DNA from: Massilia mucilaginosa
GTDB taxonomy: Bacteria > Pseudomonadota > Gammaproteobacteria > Burkholderiales > Burkholderiaceae_D
DNA length: 64,000 nucleotides
Assembly: GCF_011682145.1 (NCBI RefSeq)
Contig: NZ_WHJH01000002.1
Span: 1 to 64,000, forward strand
Reading direction: 5' to 3'
This document shows, in pieces, positions 9,583-18,830 of the stretch. How positions within the stretch are numbered: the stretch's first letter is position 1; the number at the start of each line of letters is the position of its first letter. The notes below the pieces were generated by a model. The model did no database searches and was not told the DNA's origin. It saw only the letters and a program-made list of their open reading frames with translations. A program made the position numbers and the translations under genes.

Positions 9583-10091
9583 ATCGCCCGCATTACATCC
9601 TGCTGCCCGTCAGCCCGCTGTTCATTACGTTCAGCCTGACCTGCGCCTTCATGCTCAACCTGCTGCCCTGGGGGCACTGGATGGGCGCACCCGACTTCGT
9701 GGCGCTGGTGCTGGTCTTCTGGGGCATCCACCAGCCGCGCAAGGTCGGCATCGGCGTGGCGTTTTTCATGGGCCTGCTGATGGACGTGCACGAGGCGACC
9801 CTGCTCGGCGAAAACGCGCTGGCCTACACCTTGCTGTCCTACCTCGCCATCATGATCCACCGGCGCGTGCTGTGGTTCCCGGTGCTGACCCAGGCGCTGC
9901 ACGTGTTTCCGCTGCTGCTGGCCACCCAGGCGATCCAGGTGGTGGTGCGCGTGATCGTGTCGGGCAAATTCCCCGGCTGGATGTACTTCATCGAAAGCGT
10001 GGTGGCCATCGCCCTGTGGCCCGTGATTACCTGGATGCTGCTGGCGCCCCAGCGGCGCGCCGTCGACCGCGACCACACGCGCCCGATCTGA
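9579..10091 (+). CDS. mreD: Rod shape-determining protein MreD
   Basis: 170 aa, about five to six hydrophobic TM segments (for example FITFSLTCAFMLNLLPW and FVALVLVFWGIH). The integral membrane partner of MreC in the elongasome. It starts MNRPHYILLPVSPLF at 9579, overlapping the mreC stop by 4 nt. The family motif GLLMDVHEATLLGENALAYTL is present in the middle. Confidence 0.93.
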   Translation: MNRPHYILLPVSPLFITFSLTCAFMLNLLPWGHWMGAPDFVALVLVFWGIHQPRKVGIGVAFFMGLLMDVHEATLLGENALAYTLLSYLAIMIHRRVLWFPVLTQALHVFPLLLATQAIQVVVRVIVSGKFPGWMYFIESVVAIALWPVITWMLLAPQRRAVDRDHTRPI

Positions 10092-10106
10092 TCGTGCGGC
10101 TGCGTC

Positions 10107-12089
10107 ATGACTGAATTAACCAATAACGACCGCGAAATCCACCTGTTTCGCCTGCGCGTGGTGGCGCTCGTCGCACTCGTCTTCATCTGTTTCGGCCTGC
10201 TGGTGGCGCGCCTGGTCTGGCTGCAGGTGGCCAGGCACGACGATTTTGCCGCGCTGGCCGAAGACAACCGCATCGCCATCGTGCCGATCGTGCCCAACCG
10301 CGGCCTGATCGTCGACCGCAAGGGCGTGGTCCTGGCGCGCAACTATTCGGCCTACACGCTCGAAATCACCCAGTCCAAGCTGCGCAACACGCTCGACTCG
10401 GTGATCGACGAGCTGTCCACCCTGATCGAGATCGAGCCCAAGGACCGCAAGCGCTTCAAGTCGCTGCTGGCCGAGTCGAAGAACTTCGAGAGCGTGCCGC
10501 TGCGCACCCGCCTGACCGACGACGAAGTGGCGCGCTTCGCCGCCCAGCGCTTCCGCTTTCCCGGAGTCGAGGTGCAGGCGCGCCTGTTCCGCCAGTATCC
10601 GCTGGGCGAAACCGCCTCGCACGTGATCGGCTACATCGGCCGCATCAACCAGAAAGAAGCCAAGGAGCTCGAAGAGCGGCCCGACAGCGCGAACTACAAC
10701 GGCACCGACCACATCGGCAAGGAAGGCCTGGAAAAGAGCTACGAAGCGCAGCTGCACGGGCGCACCGGCTACCAGAAGATCATCCGCACCGCCAGCGGGC
10801 GCGCGGTCAGCATCCTGTCGCGCACGGAAGCGACCGCCGGCAGCAACCTGATCCTGTCGATCGACATCGAACTGCAAAAGATCATCGAAGAAGCCTTCGG
10901 CGAGTACCGCGGCGCGCTGGTCGCCATCGAACCCGAGACCGGCGACATCCTGGCCTATGTGTCGCGCCCCGGCTTCGATCCGAACCTGTTCGTCGACGGC
11001 ATCGACTCCCAGAGCTGGAACGAACTCAATACCTCGCTCGACCGCCCGCTGATGAACCGTCCGCTGCAAGGCACCTATCCGCCCGGTTCGACCTTCAAGC
11101 CCTTCATGGCGCTGGCCGCGCTGGAACTGGGCAAGCGCACCCAGGGCCACACGATCTCGGACGCCGGTTACTTTACCCTGGGCGGACACACCTGGAGGGA
11201 CGACAAGGTGGGCGGGCACGGCATGGTCAGCCTGACCGATTCGATCATCGTCTCGTGCAATACCTACTACTACCAGCTCGGCAACGACCTTGGCATCGAC
11301 GCCATCCACGACTTCATGAAACCGTTCGGCTTCGGCCAGAAGACCGGGATCGACCTGGAAAACGAAAAGGTCGGGGTGCTGCCGTCGAAAGACTGGAAGC
11401 GCAACCGCTTCTCCAAAAACAAGCCGATGCAGACCTGGGTCGGCGGCGACACCGTCAACATCGCCATCGGGCAGGGCTTCAACAGCTACACCATGCTGCA
11501 GCTGTCGCACGCGGTGGCCACCCTGGCCAACAACGGCGTGGTGATGAAGCCGCACCTGGTCAAGATCGTCGAAGACAGCACCACGCGCGCGCGCACCCTG
11601 ACGGTGCCGAAGGAAAGCGCGCGCATCCCGCTGCGCCAGGAGAACATCGACTTCATCAAGCGCGCCATGGTCGGGGTCTCCGAGCGCGGCACCGGCAAGA
11701 CCGTGTTCGCCAACGCCGGCTACGTCTCGGCCGGCAAGACCGGCACCTCGCAGGCGGTGGGCCTGCGCCGCGGCGAAAAGTACAACGCCAAGAACGTCAA
11801 CGAACGCCTGCGCGACAATTCGCTGTACATCACCTTCGCACCGGCCGACAAGCCGCGCATCGCGGTCGCGCTGATCGTCGAAAACGCCGGTTTCGGCGCC
11901 GCTGTGGCGGCCCCGATCGCGCGCAAGGCGCTCGACTACTACCTGCTGGGCAAGCGCCCGGCCGGCAAGGACGGCGCCAAGGTGCCCAAGGAAGACGTGG
12001 AACTGCTGCCGCTGGAAGAACTCAAGACCGATACCGCCACCGACATGCCATACAAGCCGGGCGCCGAAACGCCGGCGCCGAAGGAGTAA
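10107..12089 (+). CDS. mrdA: Penicillin-binding protein 2 (elongation transpeptidase)
   Basis: 660 aa. A class B PBP that cross-links peptidoglycan during lateral wall growth, paired with RodA. Short cytoplasmic N-terminus, one TM helix (about 17-38), PBP dimerisation domain (about 60-230), then the transpeptidase domain with S328-T-F-K331 as the active-site SxxK, an SCN motif (VSCNTYYYQLG) and KTGTS near residue 544. A charged Lys/Pro-rich tail follows. It lies 15 bp after mreD and just before mrdB. Confidence 0.97.
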   Translation: MTELTNNDREIHLFRLRVVALVALVFICFGLLVARLVWLQVARHDDFAALAEDNRIAIVPIVPNRGLIVDRKGVVLARNYSAYTLEITQSKLRNTLDSVIDELSTLIEIEPKDRKRFKSLLAESKNFESVPLRTRLTDDEVARFAAQRFRFPGVEVQARLFRQYPLGETASHVIGYIGRINQKEAKELEERPDSANYNGTDHIGKEGLEKSYEAQLHGRTGYQKIIRTASGRAVSILSRTEATAGSNLILSIDIELQKIIEEAFGEYRGALVAIEPETGDILAYVSRPGFDPNLFVDGIDSQSWNELNTSLDRPLMNRPLQGTYPPGSTFKPFMALAALELGKRTQGHTISDAGYFTLGGHTWRDDKVGGHGMVSLTDSIIVSCNTYYYQLGNDLGIDAIHDFMKPFGFGQKTGIDLENEKVGVLPSKDWKRNRFSKNKPMQTWVGGDTVNIAIGQGFNSYTMLQLSHAVATLANNGVVMKPHLVKIVEDSTTRARTLTVPKESARIPLRQENIDFIKRAMVGVSERGTGKTVFANAGYVSAGKTGTSQAVGLRRGEKYNAKNVNERLRDNSLYITFAPADKPRIAVALIVENAGFGAAVAAPIARKALDYYLLGKRPAGKDGAKVPKEDVELLPLEELKTDTATDMPYKPGAETPAPKE

Positions 12090-12091
12090 CG

Positions 12092-13204
12092 ATGCGCATC
12101 AACGAACGGCGCTCGCTGTGGCGGCGCGCCAAGCCCTACCTGCTGGTGTTCGACGCGCCGCTGGCGATGATCATCTTCCTGCTGCTCGGCACCAGCCTGA
12201 TCACCATGTACTCGGCCGGGGCCGACTTCCCCGGCCGCGTCGAAGGCCAGTTGCGCAACATGATGATCGCCTTCGTGGTCATGTGGCTGGCGGCCCAGGT
12301 GCCGCCGCAGACCTTGATGCGCCTGGCCGTGCCGATCTACACGGTCGGCGTGGCCCTGCTGATCGCGGTCTTCATGTTTGGCATCATCAAGAAGGGCGCG
12401 CGCCGCTGGCTGCACATCGGCTTCGACATCCAGCCCTCCGAGATCATGAAAATCGCCATGCCGCTGATGCTGGCCTGGTACTTCCACCAGAAAGCGGGAC
12501 TGGTGCGCTGGCACTCCTTCATTATCGCCACCGTGCTGCTGGCCGTGCCGGTCGGCCTGATCCAGCTGCAGCCCGACCTGGGCACCTCGCTGCTGGTGCT
12601 GGCGTCGGGCTTTTACGTGATCTTCCTGGCCGGCCTGTCGTGGAAGGCGCTCGTTGGCCTGTTCGTGGCCGGCGCCGCCAGCCTGCCGGTGGCCTGGTCG
12701 CTGATGCACGACTACCAGCGCGAACGGGTGATCACCCTGATCGATCCGTACGCCGACCCGCTGGGCAAGGGCTTCCACATCATCCAGTCGACCATCGCGA
12801 TCGGCTCGGGCGGGGTCGGCGGCAAGGGCTGGATGAAGGGCACCCAGACGCACCTCGAATTCATCCCCGAGCGCACCACCGACTTCATCTTTTCGGTGTT
12901 TGCCGAGGAGTTCGGGCTGATTGGTTTCCTCGGCCTGCTGCTCCTGTATCTGCTGCTGATCGGGCGCGGCCTGATGATCGCGGCCAATGCACCGACCTTG
13001 TTTTCGCGTTTGCTGGCCGGCGCCATCACGATGATCTTCTTTACGTACGCCTTTGTGAACATGGGCATGGTCAGCGGCATCCTGCCGGTGGTGGGCGTGC
13101 CGCTGCCGTTCATGAGCTATGGCGGGACCGCTTTTGTGACCCTCGGACTCGGGGCAGGTATACTGATGAGTATCCAGCGGCATCGCAAGCTGGTGCAAAC
13201 CTGA
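12092..13204 (+). CDS. mrdB: Peptidoglycan glycosyltransferase RodA (SEDS family)
   Basis: 370 aa, about ten TM helices. It polymerises lipid II glycan strands in complex with PBP2. It starts MRINERRSLWRRAKPYLL at 12092, 2 bp after the mrdA stop, with AAGGAG just upstream. SEDS signatures are present: the QPDLGTSLLV loop with the conserved Asp, TDFIFSVFAEEFG, and the C-terminal PFMSYGGTAFVTLG. Confidence 0.97.
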   Translation: MRINERRSLWRRAKPYLLVFDAPLAMIIFLLLGTSLITMYSAGADFPGRVEGQLRNMMIAFVVMWLAAQVPPQTLMRLAVPIYTVGVALLIAVFMFGIIKKGARRWLHIGFDIQPSEIMKIAMPLMLAWYFHQKAGLVRWHSFIIATVLLAVPVGLIQLQPDLGTSLLVLASGFYVIFLAGLSWKALVGLFVAGAASLPVAWSLMHDYQRERVITLIDPYADPLGKGFHIIQSTIAIGSGGVGGKGWMKGTQTHLEFIPERTTDFIFSVFAEEFGLIGFLGLLLLYLLLIGRGLMIAANAPTLFSRLLAGAITMIFFTYAFVNMGMVSGILPVVGVPLPFMSYGGTAFVTLGLGAGILMSIQRHRKLVQT

Positions 13205-13217
13205 CCACGGAGCCACG

Positions 13218-14231
13218 ATGGCGGTATCAAAAACGCTACCCACTTCCATTGCGCTCTGCGCACTGGCCTTCTTTCTCACCGCCTGCGGCACCGATTCGGA
13301 AGGGCACCGGCGCATCTTGCCGTTCCCGTCGCCGGGCGCCAAGCCGGCCAAGCATGGCGAGCTGCCGACCCTGCCGCGCGCCGGTTCCGGGCGCGGCGGC
13401 TACTACCAGGACGATGGGCCGGGCGACAATCCGCCGCCCAACCTGCTCGACGTGCCCGACGCCGTGGTCAAGGCCGAGCCGTTGGCGCGCTACGCCAACC
13501 GGCCCTATGTCGTGTTCGGCAAGACCTACACCCCGATGCTGCACGAGCAGCCGTTCCGCCAGCGCGGCGTGGCCACCTGGTACGGCAAGAAATTCCATGG
13601 CCAGAAAACCTCGTCGGGGGAGCTGTATGACATGTACAAGATGACGGCTGCCCATCCGACCCTGCCGATTCCCTCGTACGCGCGCATTACCAGCCTCGAT
13701 AGCGGCAAGCAGGTGGTGGTGCGCATCAACGACCGTGGCCCGTTTCATTCGAGCCGCGTGATCGACGTGTCGTACACGGCTGCACTCAAGCTTGGCTTGC
13801 TCGGCAAGGGCAGCCATACGGTGGAAGTGGAGCGGCTGCTGCCCAACGCGCAGGAGCGCATCGCCACCATCCGCCGCCTGGCGCCCGAGCCGGACGGGGA
13901 AGTGAGCACGATGGCGGTGGACGTGCCGCCGCCTGGCGAAAGCAGCGCGCTGACCCTGACCGCGCCCGCGCCAGTTGTGGCCCAGACCCCGGCGCCGCAG
14001 CAGGGTGGATTCTATCTTCAGCTGGGGGCCTTCAGCCGCGCCGACAAGGCGGCCGACGTGCGTGCGCGGATCGCGGCCACGGGCGGCGCGCTGTCCGGTG
14101 TCGAAGTGGTGCAGGGCGGTGCGCTGCACCGCCTGTTCAGCGGTCCGTTCCCGAGCCGGGACGACGCCATGCAGGCGCTGCGCGAGTTGCCGTCGACCCT
14201 GCGCCTCAAACCGATCGTCGTACAGCGCTGA
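13218..14231 (+). CDS. rlpA: Septal ring lytic transglycosylase RlpA, lipoprotein
   Basis: 337 aa. Signal peptide with lipobox LTAC near residues 20-23, so an outer-membrane lipoprotein. Proline-rich spacer, then an RlpA double-psi beta-barrel domain (about 110-205; GVATWYGKKFHGQKTSSGE and VRINDRGPF with the catalytic Asp region), and a C-terminal SPOR domain (about 255-337; GFYLQLGAFSR) that binds denuded glycans at the septum. It closes the mre-mrd operon, 13 bp after mrdB. Confidence 0.94.
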   Translation: MAVSKTLPTSIALCALAFFLTACGTDSEGHRRILPFPSPGAKPAKHGELPTLPRAGSGRGGYYQDDGPGDNPPPNLLDVPDAVVKAEPLARYANRPYVVFGKTYTPMLHEQPFRQRGVATWYGKKFHGQKTSSGELYDMYKMTAAHPTLPIPSYARITSLDSGKQVVVRINDRGPFHSSRVIDVSYTAALKLGLLGKGSHTVEVERLLPNAQERIATIRRLAPEPDGEVSTMAVDVPPPGESSALTLTAPAPVVAQTPAPQQGGFYLQLGAFSRADKAADVRARIAATGGALSGVEVVQGGALHRLFSGPFPSRDDAMQALRELPSTLRLKPIVVQR

Positions 14232-14261
14232 TCATATATCGATCGTTTCCGCTCAACGTAA

Positions 14262-14306
14262 ACCGTCATTCCCGCCAAGGGGGCCGCCGAGGCCGGGAAT
14301 GACGGT
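14262..14306. terminator. Palindromic repeat between convergent genes, possible bidirectional terminator
   Basis: ACCGTCATTCCCG (14262-14274) pairs with CGGGAATGACGGT (14294-14306), a 13-bp perfect stem around a GC-rich loop. It sits between convergent rlpA and the SPOR gene and has no strong T run. Same family as the palindromes at 29785, 35271 and 62619. Confidence 0.6.
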
Positions 14307-14362
14307 GTTGAATGTGCTGGAAAAAACTGGCTGCGTGACCCCGATCAGGGCAAGTACGCGAA

Positions 14363-15136
14363 TTATCTACAGCTGCGCGCCGGGTGGTCCGGAAACTTGG
14401 CCACGACCGCATCGACCTTGGCCTTGGCGGCCGGTTCGAGCGCGCGGAAGCGATACGCCATTTTGGTCGCCTGGCTGGTGCGTCCGGCCACCTTGGCGCC
14501 GGCCACGCCCTGCTTGGTCAAGGTTGCCAGCAAGGTCTGGGCCGATGTCTCCGACTTGAACACCCCGAGTGAAATCGCGTACTTCATCGGGCTGTTGTCG
14601 TTGATGATGAAGTAACTGGTGATGCCCAATTCCTTCAGCTCGGCCGCCTTGCGGTCGGCCGCTTCCTTGCTGCCCGGCGAAGGAATGAACACGATATGGC
14701 TGGTCACCTCCGGCACGGCGACGTTCTCGCGCGTCTGGCGCTGGCCCAGCGCCAGCGGCGCCAGCATCGCTTCGAAGCGGCGCGCTTCCTGCGGCGAAAA
14801 ATTGCCGACCAGGGTGCAGGCGATCAGCTCCGGCTTCGGTTCCGGCTTGGGCGCGGGCGCTGCCGGCTCGACCGGCACTGGCGCAGGCGCTGTCGGTTTG
14901 GCCATCACCAGCACGGGTGTCGGCGGCGGCGCCACCGGTTCGGCGTCCGCGGCCGATTCGGGTTCCGGCGGCGCGACGGGGCGGGCGGCGACCAGCTTGA
15001 TGTTCTCGGTGCCGAGCTGGTTGCGCATGCGGCCCGGCTCGCGCTCGTTCTCCCTGAAATTGCCGAGCATGCCCTGGCCGTACGCGAACAGCACGGCGTT
15101 GATGGCAAGGAGGGTCCAAAATATGAATTTCAACAC
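14363..15136 (-). CDS. SPOR-domain membrane protein
   Basis: 257 aa. N-terminal TM helix (KFIFWTLLAINAVLFAYGQG), a long Ala/Pro-rich periplasmic linker (about 60-110), then a region with TLVGNFSPQEARRFEAML and a C-terminal SPOR-like repeat (YAISLGVFKSETSAQTLLATL). Probably anchored in the inner membrane and binding peptidoglycan. GTG start at 15136 overlapping the coaX stop by 7 nt, so translation is likely coupled; this position after coaX is common in beta-proteobacteria. Exact role unknown. Confidence 0.8.
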   Translation of the reverse strand: MLKFIFWTLLAINAVLFAYGQGMLGNFRENEREPGRMRNQLGTENIKLVAARPVAPPEPESAADAEPVAPPPTPVLVMAKPTAPAPVPVEPAAPAPKPEPKPELIACTLVGNFSPQEARRFEAMLAPLALGQRQTRENVAVPEVTSHIVFIPSPGSKEAADRKAAELKELGITSYFIINDNSPMKYAISLGVFKSETSAQTLLATLTKQGVAGAKVAGRTSQATKMAYRFRALEPAAKAKVDAVVAKFPDHPARSCR

Positions 15137-15882
15137 GGGCTATCCTGGAATGGCGAAGACGTGACGGTGGAATGAAGGCCGATCAGGACGATATTATCGA
15201 CGATCCGGTGGCCGATCGAAAGGCGCAGCACGGGAGCGATGTACTGCGCCGCGCCGCCCGAGACGATGCAGGCGCTCGCGCCATGCAGCGCACAGGCGCG
15301 TTCGATGGCGCCCGCCTGCGCCGACAGGCAGCCGGACAGGATGGCGTCGGCGGTATTGTCGGCAAAGCCGGCCGGCAGCGCGGCGCCGGGCGCCACCTCG
15401 GGCAGTTGCGCGGTATTGCGCGCCAGCGAGCTGGCCATCAGCCCCAGGCCGGGCAGGATCATCCCACCCAAGAACACGCCGTCGGCGCTGACCGCGTCGA
15501 TGGTGGTGGCGGTGCCGCAGGTGGCCACGATGACGGCCTGGCCGGGCGCCAGCGCGCGCGCGCCGAGCGCCGCGGCGAAGCGGTCGCACCCGAGCTGGGA
15601 CGGATTGCGGTACGCGTTGCGCAGGCCGGCCAGCTGCGCCTTCGAGGCAAACCAGGTAACGTCGGTGGTGGGCATCATCAGCCGCAGCTGGTCGTGCAGC
15701 TTGCTGCCGGCCACGTTCGACACCAGCGCGCGCGTGATGCCCTGCCGCGGCCAGGCGGCCGGCAGGTGATTGAGATCGGCGTGAGTGACGGCGCCGCTGG
15801 CGAGCCACGTGCCGGGCGCGGCGCCTTCTTCGGCCAGCGCCCACTTGATGCGCGTATTGCCGGCGTCGATCAAGAGCAGCAT
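15130..15882 (-). CDS. coaX: Type III pantothenate kinase
   Basis: 250 aa. It phosphorylates pantothenate, the first step of CoA synthesis. The ASKHA-fold phosphate motif LLIDAGNTRIKWAL opens the protein; GCDRFAAALGA carries the catalytic Asp, and VATCGTATTIDAVSADGVFLGG is the second phosphate loop. It follows birA by 1 nt and overlaps the SPOR gene. The birA-coaX pairing is standard in this class. Confidence 0.96.
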   Translation of the reverse strand: MLLLIDAGNTRIKWALAEEGAAPGTWLASGAVTHADLNHLPAAWPRQGITRALVSNVAGSKLHDQLRLMMPTTDVTWFASKAQLAGLRNAYRNPSQLGCDRFAAALGARALAPGQAVIVATCGTATTIDAVSADGVFLGGMILPGLGLMASSLARNTAQLPEVAPGAALPAGFADNTADAILSGCLSAQAGAIERACALHGASACIVSGGAAQYIAPVLRLSIGHRIVDNIVLIGLHSTVTSSPFQDSPC

Positions 15883-15883
15883 G

Positions 15884-16666
15884 TCAGGCCTCCCGCAGCG
15901 ACACGTCGCCGGCCACGATGGCGACCCGGCCGGCGGCCGTGTCGAGCAGCAGGCGCGCGCCGTCGTCGACGCCGGCGGCCACGCCTTCGTGCAGGGTCAC
16001 GCCGCGGTCGATGATCACCACCGGCACGCCCTGGTAGGCATGCAGGCGGTTCCAGCGCGCGCAAAAGGGCGCAAAGCCGCCCTGCGCGAACTGGTCCAGG
16101 TTGTCCGCCAGCGCCACCAGGAGCTGCGCCATCAGCGCATTGCGGTCCATCTGCGCCAGCCACGGGGCGGCGGCCACGCTGCGGCCGATGCGCTGTTCGA
16201 TTTCATCGGGCACGAGCAGATTGAGGCCGATGCCGATCACCGCCCATACGCCGCCGCTTGGGGCGGCCTGGGTTTCGATCAGCACGCCGGCCAGCTTGGC
16301 GCCGTCGCGCAGCACGTCGTTGGGCCACTTGAGCTGGACCGGCACAGCGAGCGCGCCGAGGGCGTCGGCCAGCGCCACCCCGACCGCCAGCGGCAGGCCG
16401 GCCAGCTCGCGCAGCGGCCCGGCGAAATGCCAGGCCAGCGAAAACGTCAGCGCCGTGCCGGGCGCGGACAGCCAGCTGCGGCCGGCGCGTCCGCGTCCGG
16501 CCGTCTGGTGCAGGGCCACGCGCAGCAGCGGGCGGCGCAGGCCGGCGGCGCGTGCCAGCAGGTCGGCGTTGGTCGATCCGGTTTCGGTAACGACTTCGAT
16601 GTCGACCGTCGCCGCGCCGAAGTGGCGCGCGATCGCGCCGGCATCCATGGCGAAGGTCTCGTTCAT
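15884..16666 (-). CDS. birA: Biotin--[acetyl-CoA carboxylase] ligase, class I
   Basis: 260 aa. It attaches biotin to the BCCP subunit of acetyl-CoA carboxylase. It starts MNETFAMDAGAIARHF at 16666, overlapping the SDR stop (ATGA); the longer frame upstream is not conserved. Motifs: ETGSTNADL, QTAGRGRAGRSW (biotinyl-AMP loop), KWPNDVL and WAVIGIGLNL. It has no N-terminal helix-turn-helix, so it cannot act as a BirA-type repressor. The C-terminal SH3-like domain ends in GRVAIVAGDVSLREA. Confidence 0.95.
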   Translation of the reverse strand: MNETFAMDAGAIARHFGAATVDIEVVTETGSTNADLLARAAGLRRPLLRVALHQTAGRGRAGRSWLSAPGTALTFSLAWHFAGPLRELAGLPLAVGVALADALGALAVPVQLKWPNDVLRDGAKLAGVLIETQAAPSGGVWAVIGIGLNLLVPDEIEQRIGRSVAAAPWLAQMDRNALMAQLLVALADNLDQFAQGGFAPFCARWNRLHAYQGVPVVIIDRGVTLHEGVAAGVDDGARLLLDTAAGRVAIVAGDVSLREA

Positions 16667-17436
16667 GGCGTCGCCTCGCGCGCCTTGTGCGGTGCGTTGA
16701 CGAAGAGCAGGTCGTAGACCACGTCGGGCAGCAGCCGCAGCAGCTTGGCCACCACGCCCATCTGCCACGGGATGACGCGGTAAGTGGTGCCGGCGGCGAT
16801 GGTCCTGGCGGCCCTGGCGGCGAAGCGCGCGGGCGTCATCAGGAACGGCATCGGATAGGAATTATGTTTGGTCATGGGCGTGTCGATGTAGCCCGGCGCG
16901 ATGGTCACCACGCGAATGCCGTGCGGCTTGAGTTCGAGCCGCAGCGACTCGCAGTACACGCGCACCGCCGCCTTGGACGCGCTGTAGGCGCCGGCGCCGG
17001 GCAGGCCGCGCACGCCGGCCACGCTGCCGATGCCGACCAGGCGGCACGGCGTGTCCTGCGCTTTCATGGTGGCGACGAAGGGCGCGAAGGTGGCCACGGT
17101 GGCGCCGACGTTGGTGGCGATGATGGCGTCGAACACCGCCATGTCTTCGCTGTATTCGGTCAGGGTGCCGACCGAAATGCCGGCGCAGGCGATGACGATA
17201 TCGGCCCCGCCGCAGCGGGCGATGAAGTCGGCCGCCGCGGCGCCGAGCGCGGCGCGGTCGGTCACGTCCAGCACGTACACGGGGTGGCGTTCGGGGTTCG
17301 GCAATTGCGCGCGCAGGGCATCGAGCGCGTCGCGGCGGCGCGCCACCAGGCCGACCGTGGCGCCGCGCGCGGCGTATTCGCGCGCCAGGGCGGCACCGAG
17401 TCCGCTCGACGCGCCGGTGATGAACACGCGGTTCAT
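16663..17436 (-). CDS. Short-chain dehydrogenase/reductase
   Basis: 257 aa. NAD(P)-dependent SDR of classical type: cofactor loop GASSGLGAALA at residues 7-17, ACAGIS (NAG variant), catalytic Ser region GIGSVAGVRGLPG, and YSASKAA with the catalytic Tyr and Lys. The substrate is unknown. The downstream end overlaps birA by 4 nt, so it is part of the argS-to-SPOR operon rather than an isolated gene. Confidence 0.9.
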   Translation of the reverse strand: MNRVFITGASSGLGAALAREYAARGATVGLVARRRDALDALRAQLPNPERHPVYVLDVTDRAALGAAAADFIARCGGADIVIACAGISVGTLTEYSEDMAVFDAIIATNVGATVATFAPFVATMKAQDTPCRLVGIGSVAGVRGLPGAGAYSASKAAVRVYCESLRLELKPHGIRVVTIAPGYIDTPMTKHNSYPMPFLMTPARFAARAARTIAAGTTYRVIPWQMGVVAKLLRLLPDVVYDLLFVNAPHKAREATP

Positions 17437-17455
17437 GGGGCGCGTCCAGGCATGG

Positions 17456-18124
17456 CTATTTCTTTTCCGCAGCCGCTTTCGCGACCAGGTGATCCATCAC
17501 TTGCAGGGCCATCTGATGCTGTTGCGCTTCAGTGGCGTCAGCCGCGGCGACGCTGGCCTGGGTGGGCGAGGTCAGGTAGCGCCCGGCGATGGCGATCTTG
17601 GGCCAGTCCTGCACCTTGTAGGCGGCCACCATGGCGTTGGCGCGTCCGAGCTTGGCCTGGATGCCGAAGGAGCGGTAGGCAGTCGTAAAGGCGGCGCGCT
17701 CGATGCCGGCGCCGGCGGCCCAGTCGAACACCTGCTCGTCGTTGCCGAAGCGCTGGCGCTGTTCGTGCATCGCGGTAAACACCTTGGGGTGGTACTGCGG
17801 CGCGATGCCCATCGATTCGAGCGTGTAGTACAGGCGTTGCTGCGGCACCACAGCCGGCGTGTGGCCGAGGTGGACGCGCTTGAAGACGATCTTGTCGCTG
17901 TTCTTTTTCACCCACTCGGCCAGCACCGGCTCGAAACTGGCGCAGTGCGGGCAGTAATAGGCGAAAAACTCGGTGACTTCGATTTTCTGGCCGGCGTCGG
18001 TGTTCTGCGTCTCGGCCAGGGTGAGGTATTCGGCGCCGCTGGCCGGCTGCTCGGGCGAGGCGGACGCGCCGGCGCTCGAGCCGCACAGCGCCAGGGCGAG
18101 CATGATCTTGAAAAGAGTAGGCAT
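17456..18124 (-). CDS. dsbA: Thiol:disulfide interchange protein DsbA
   Basis: 222 aa. A periplasmic oxidase that introduces disulfides into exported proteins. Signal peptide at residues 1-22 (MPTLFKIMLALALCGSSAGASA), then a thioredoxin fold with an inserted helical domain. Active site C58-P-H-C61 in FFAYYCPHCASFEP, and a cis-Pro region at LTSPTQAS. It lies 20 bp upstream of the SDR and 16 bp downstream of the SPOR gene in one directional run. Confidence 0.95.
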   Translation of the reverse strand: MPTLFKIMLALALCGSSAGASASPEQPASGAEYLTLAETQNTDAGQKIEVTEFFAYYCPHCASFEPVLAEWVKKNSDKIVFKRVHLGHTPAVVPQQRLYYTLESMGIAPQYHPKVFTAMHEQRQRFGNDEQVFDWAAGAGIERAAFTTAYRSFGIQAKLGRANAMVAAYKVQDWPKIAIAGRYLTSPTQASVAAADATEAQQHQMALQVMDHLVAKAAAEKK

Positions 18125-18140
18125 CTGCGTGGGTCCGTGG

Positions 18141-18806
18141 TTATTTCTGGTTGCGTACGATGGCGACGTCGATGCCGGCGTCGACCAGCTTGGCGCGCGC
18201 CTTGTTCATCGACTCGACCTGGCCGAAGGGGCCGATGCGCACCCGGTGCAGCACGCCGCTGTCGTTGGCGCGCTCGCTGATGACCGCCTCGAAGCCGAGC
18301 AGCGCCAGCTTGGCGCGCGTGTTTTCGGCGTCGCCCACTTCGCGGAAAGCGCCGGCCTGCAGGTAATAGGTGATCTTGTCCTCGGCCGGTTCGGCGGCGG
18401 ACGACGGCGTCACGTTCTGCGCGGTCGGCGCGGCGGCCACCTGGGTTGGCGCCGGCTTCGGTGCCGGCTCCGGCGCGGGTTTCTCTTTCATGTTGGCGAT
18501 GGCCGCGCCCAGCGGATCGGCTTCGGCCGGCGTGGCCGGTTTCGGTTTCTCGGTGATCTGCTTGTTGGCCGCGCGCGCCGCGTCCTTGTTCCCGTAGAGC
18601 GGCTTGTTCGGATCGGCCGCCTGGCCGGCGGTCGGTTCCGTCATCTTGCCGGCCTTGCCGGTTTTATCGGTAAACGGCGTCGCACCCTTGGTGATCGCCA
18701 GCGCGACCGCGACAGCGATCACCAGGCCCACGATCAGGCCGATGACGATGCCGGTGAGGGTATTGCCTTGCTGGTGCTTGAGCGAGAAACGGGAATCGCG
18801 TGTCAT
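18141..18806 (-). CDS. SPOR-domain protein (FtsN-like topology)
   Basis: 221 aa from the ATG at 18806 (MTRDSRFSLKHQQGNTL); a TTG at 18818 is an alternative. Short cytoplasmic N-terminus, one TM helix (TGIVIGLIVGLVIAVAVAL), a Lys/Pro/Ala-rich spacer, and a C-terminal SPOR domain (YYLQAGAFREVGDAENTRAKLALLG). The topology is that of FtsN-type division proteins that bind denuded septal peptidoglycan; the argS-SPOR-dsbA order is typical of betaproteobacteria. Identity with FtsN itself is not shown. Confidence 0.87.
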   Translation of the reverse strand: MTRDSRFSLKHQQGNTLTGIVIGLIVGLVIAVAVALAITKGATPFTDKTGKAGKMTEPTAGQAADPNKPLYGNKDAARAANKQITEKPKPATPAEADPLGAAIANMKEKPAPEPAPKPAPTQVAAAPTAQNVTPSSAAEPAEDKITYYLQAGAFREVGDAENTRAKLALLGFEAVISERANDSGVLHRVRIGPFGQVESMNKARAKLVDAGIDVAIVRNQK

Positions 18807-18830
18807 TGGAGCTTTCAATCGAAGAAACGG

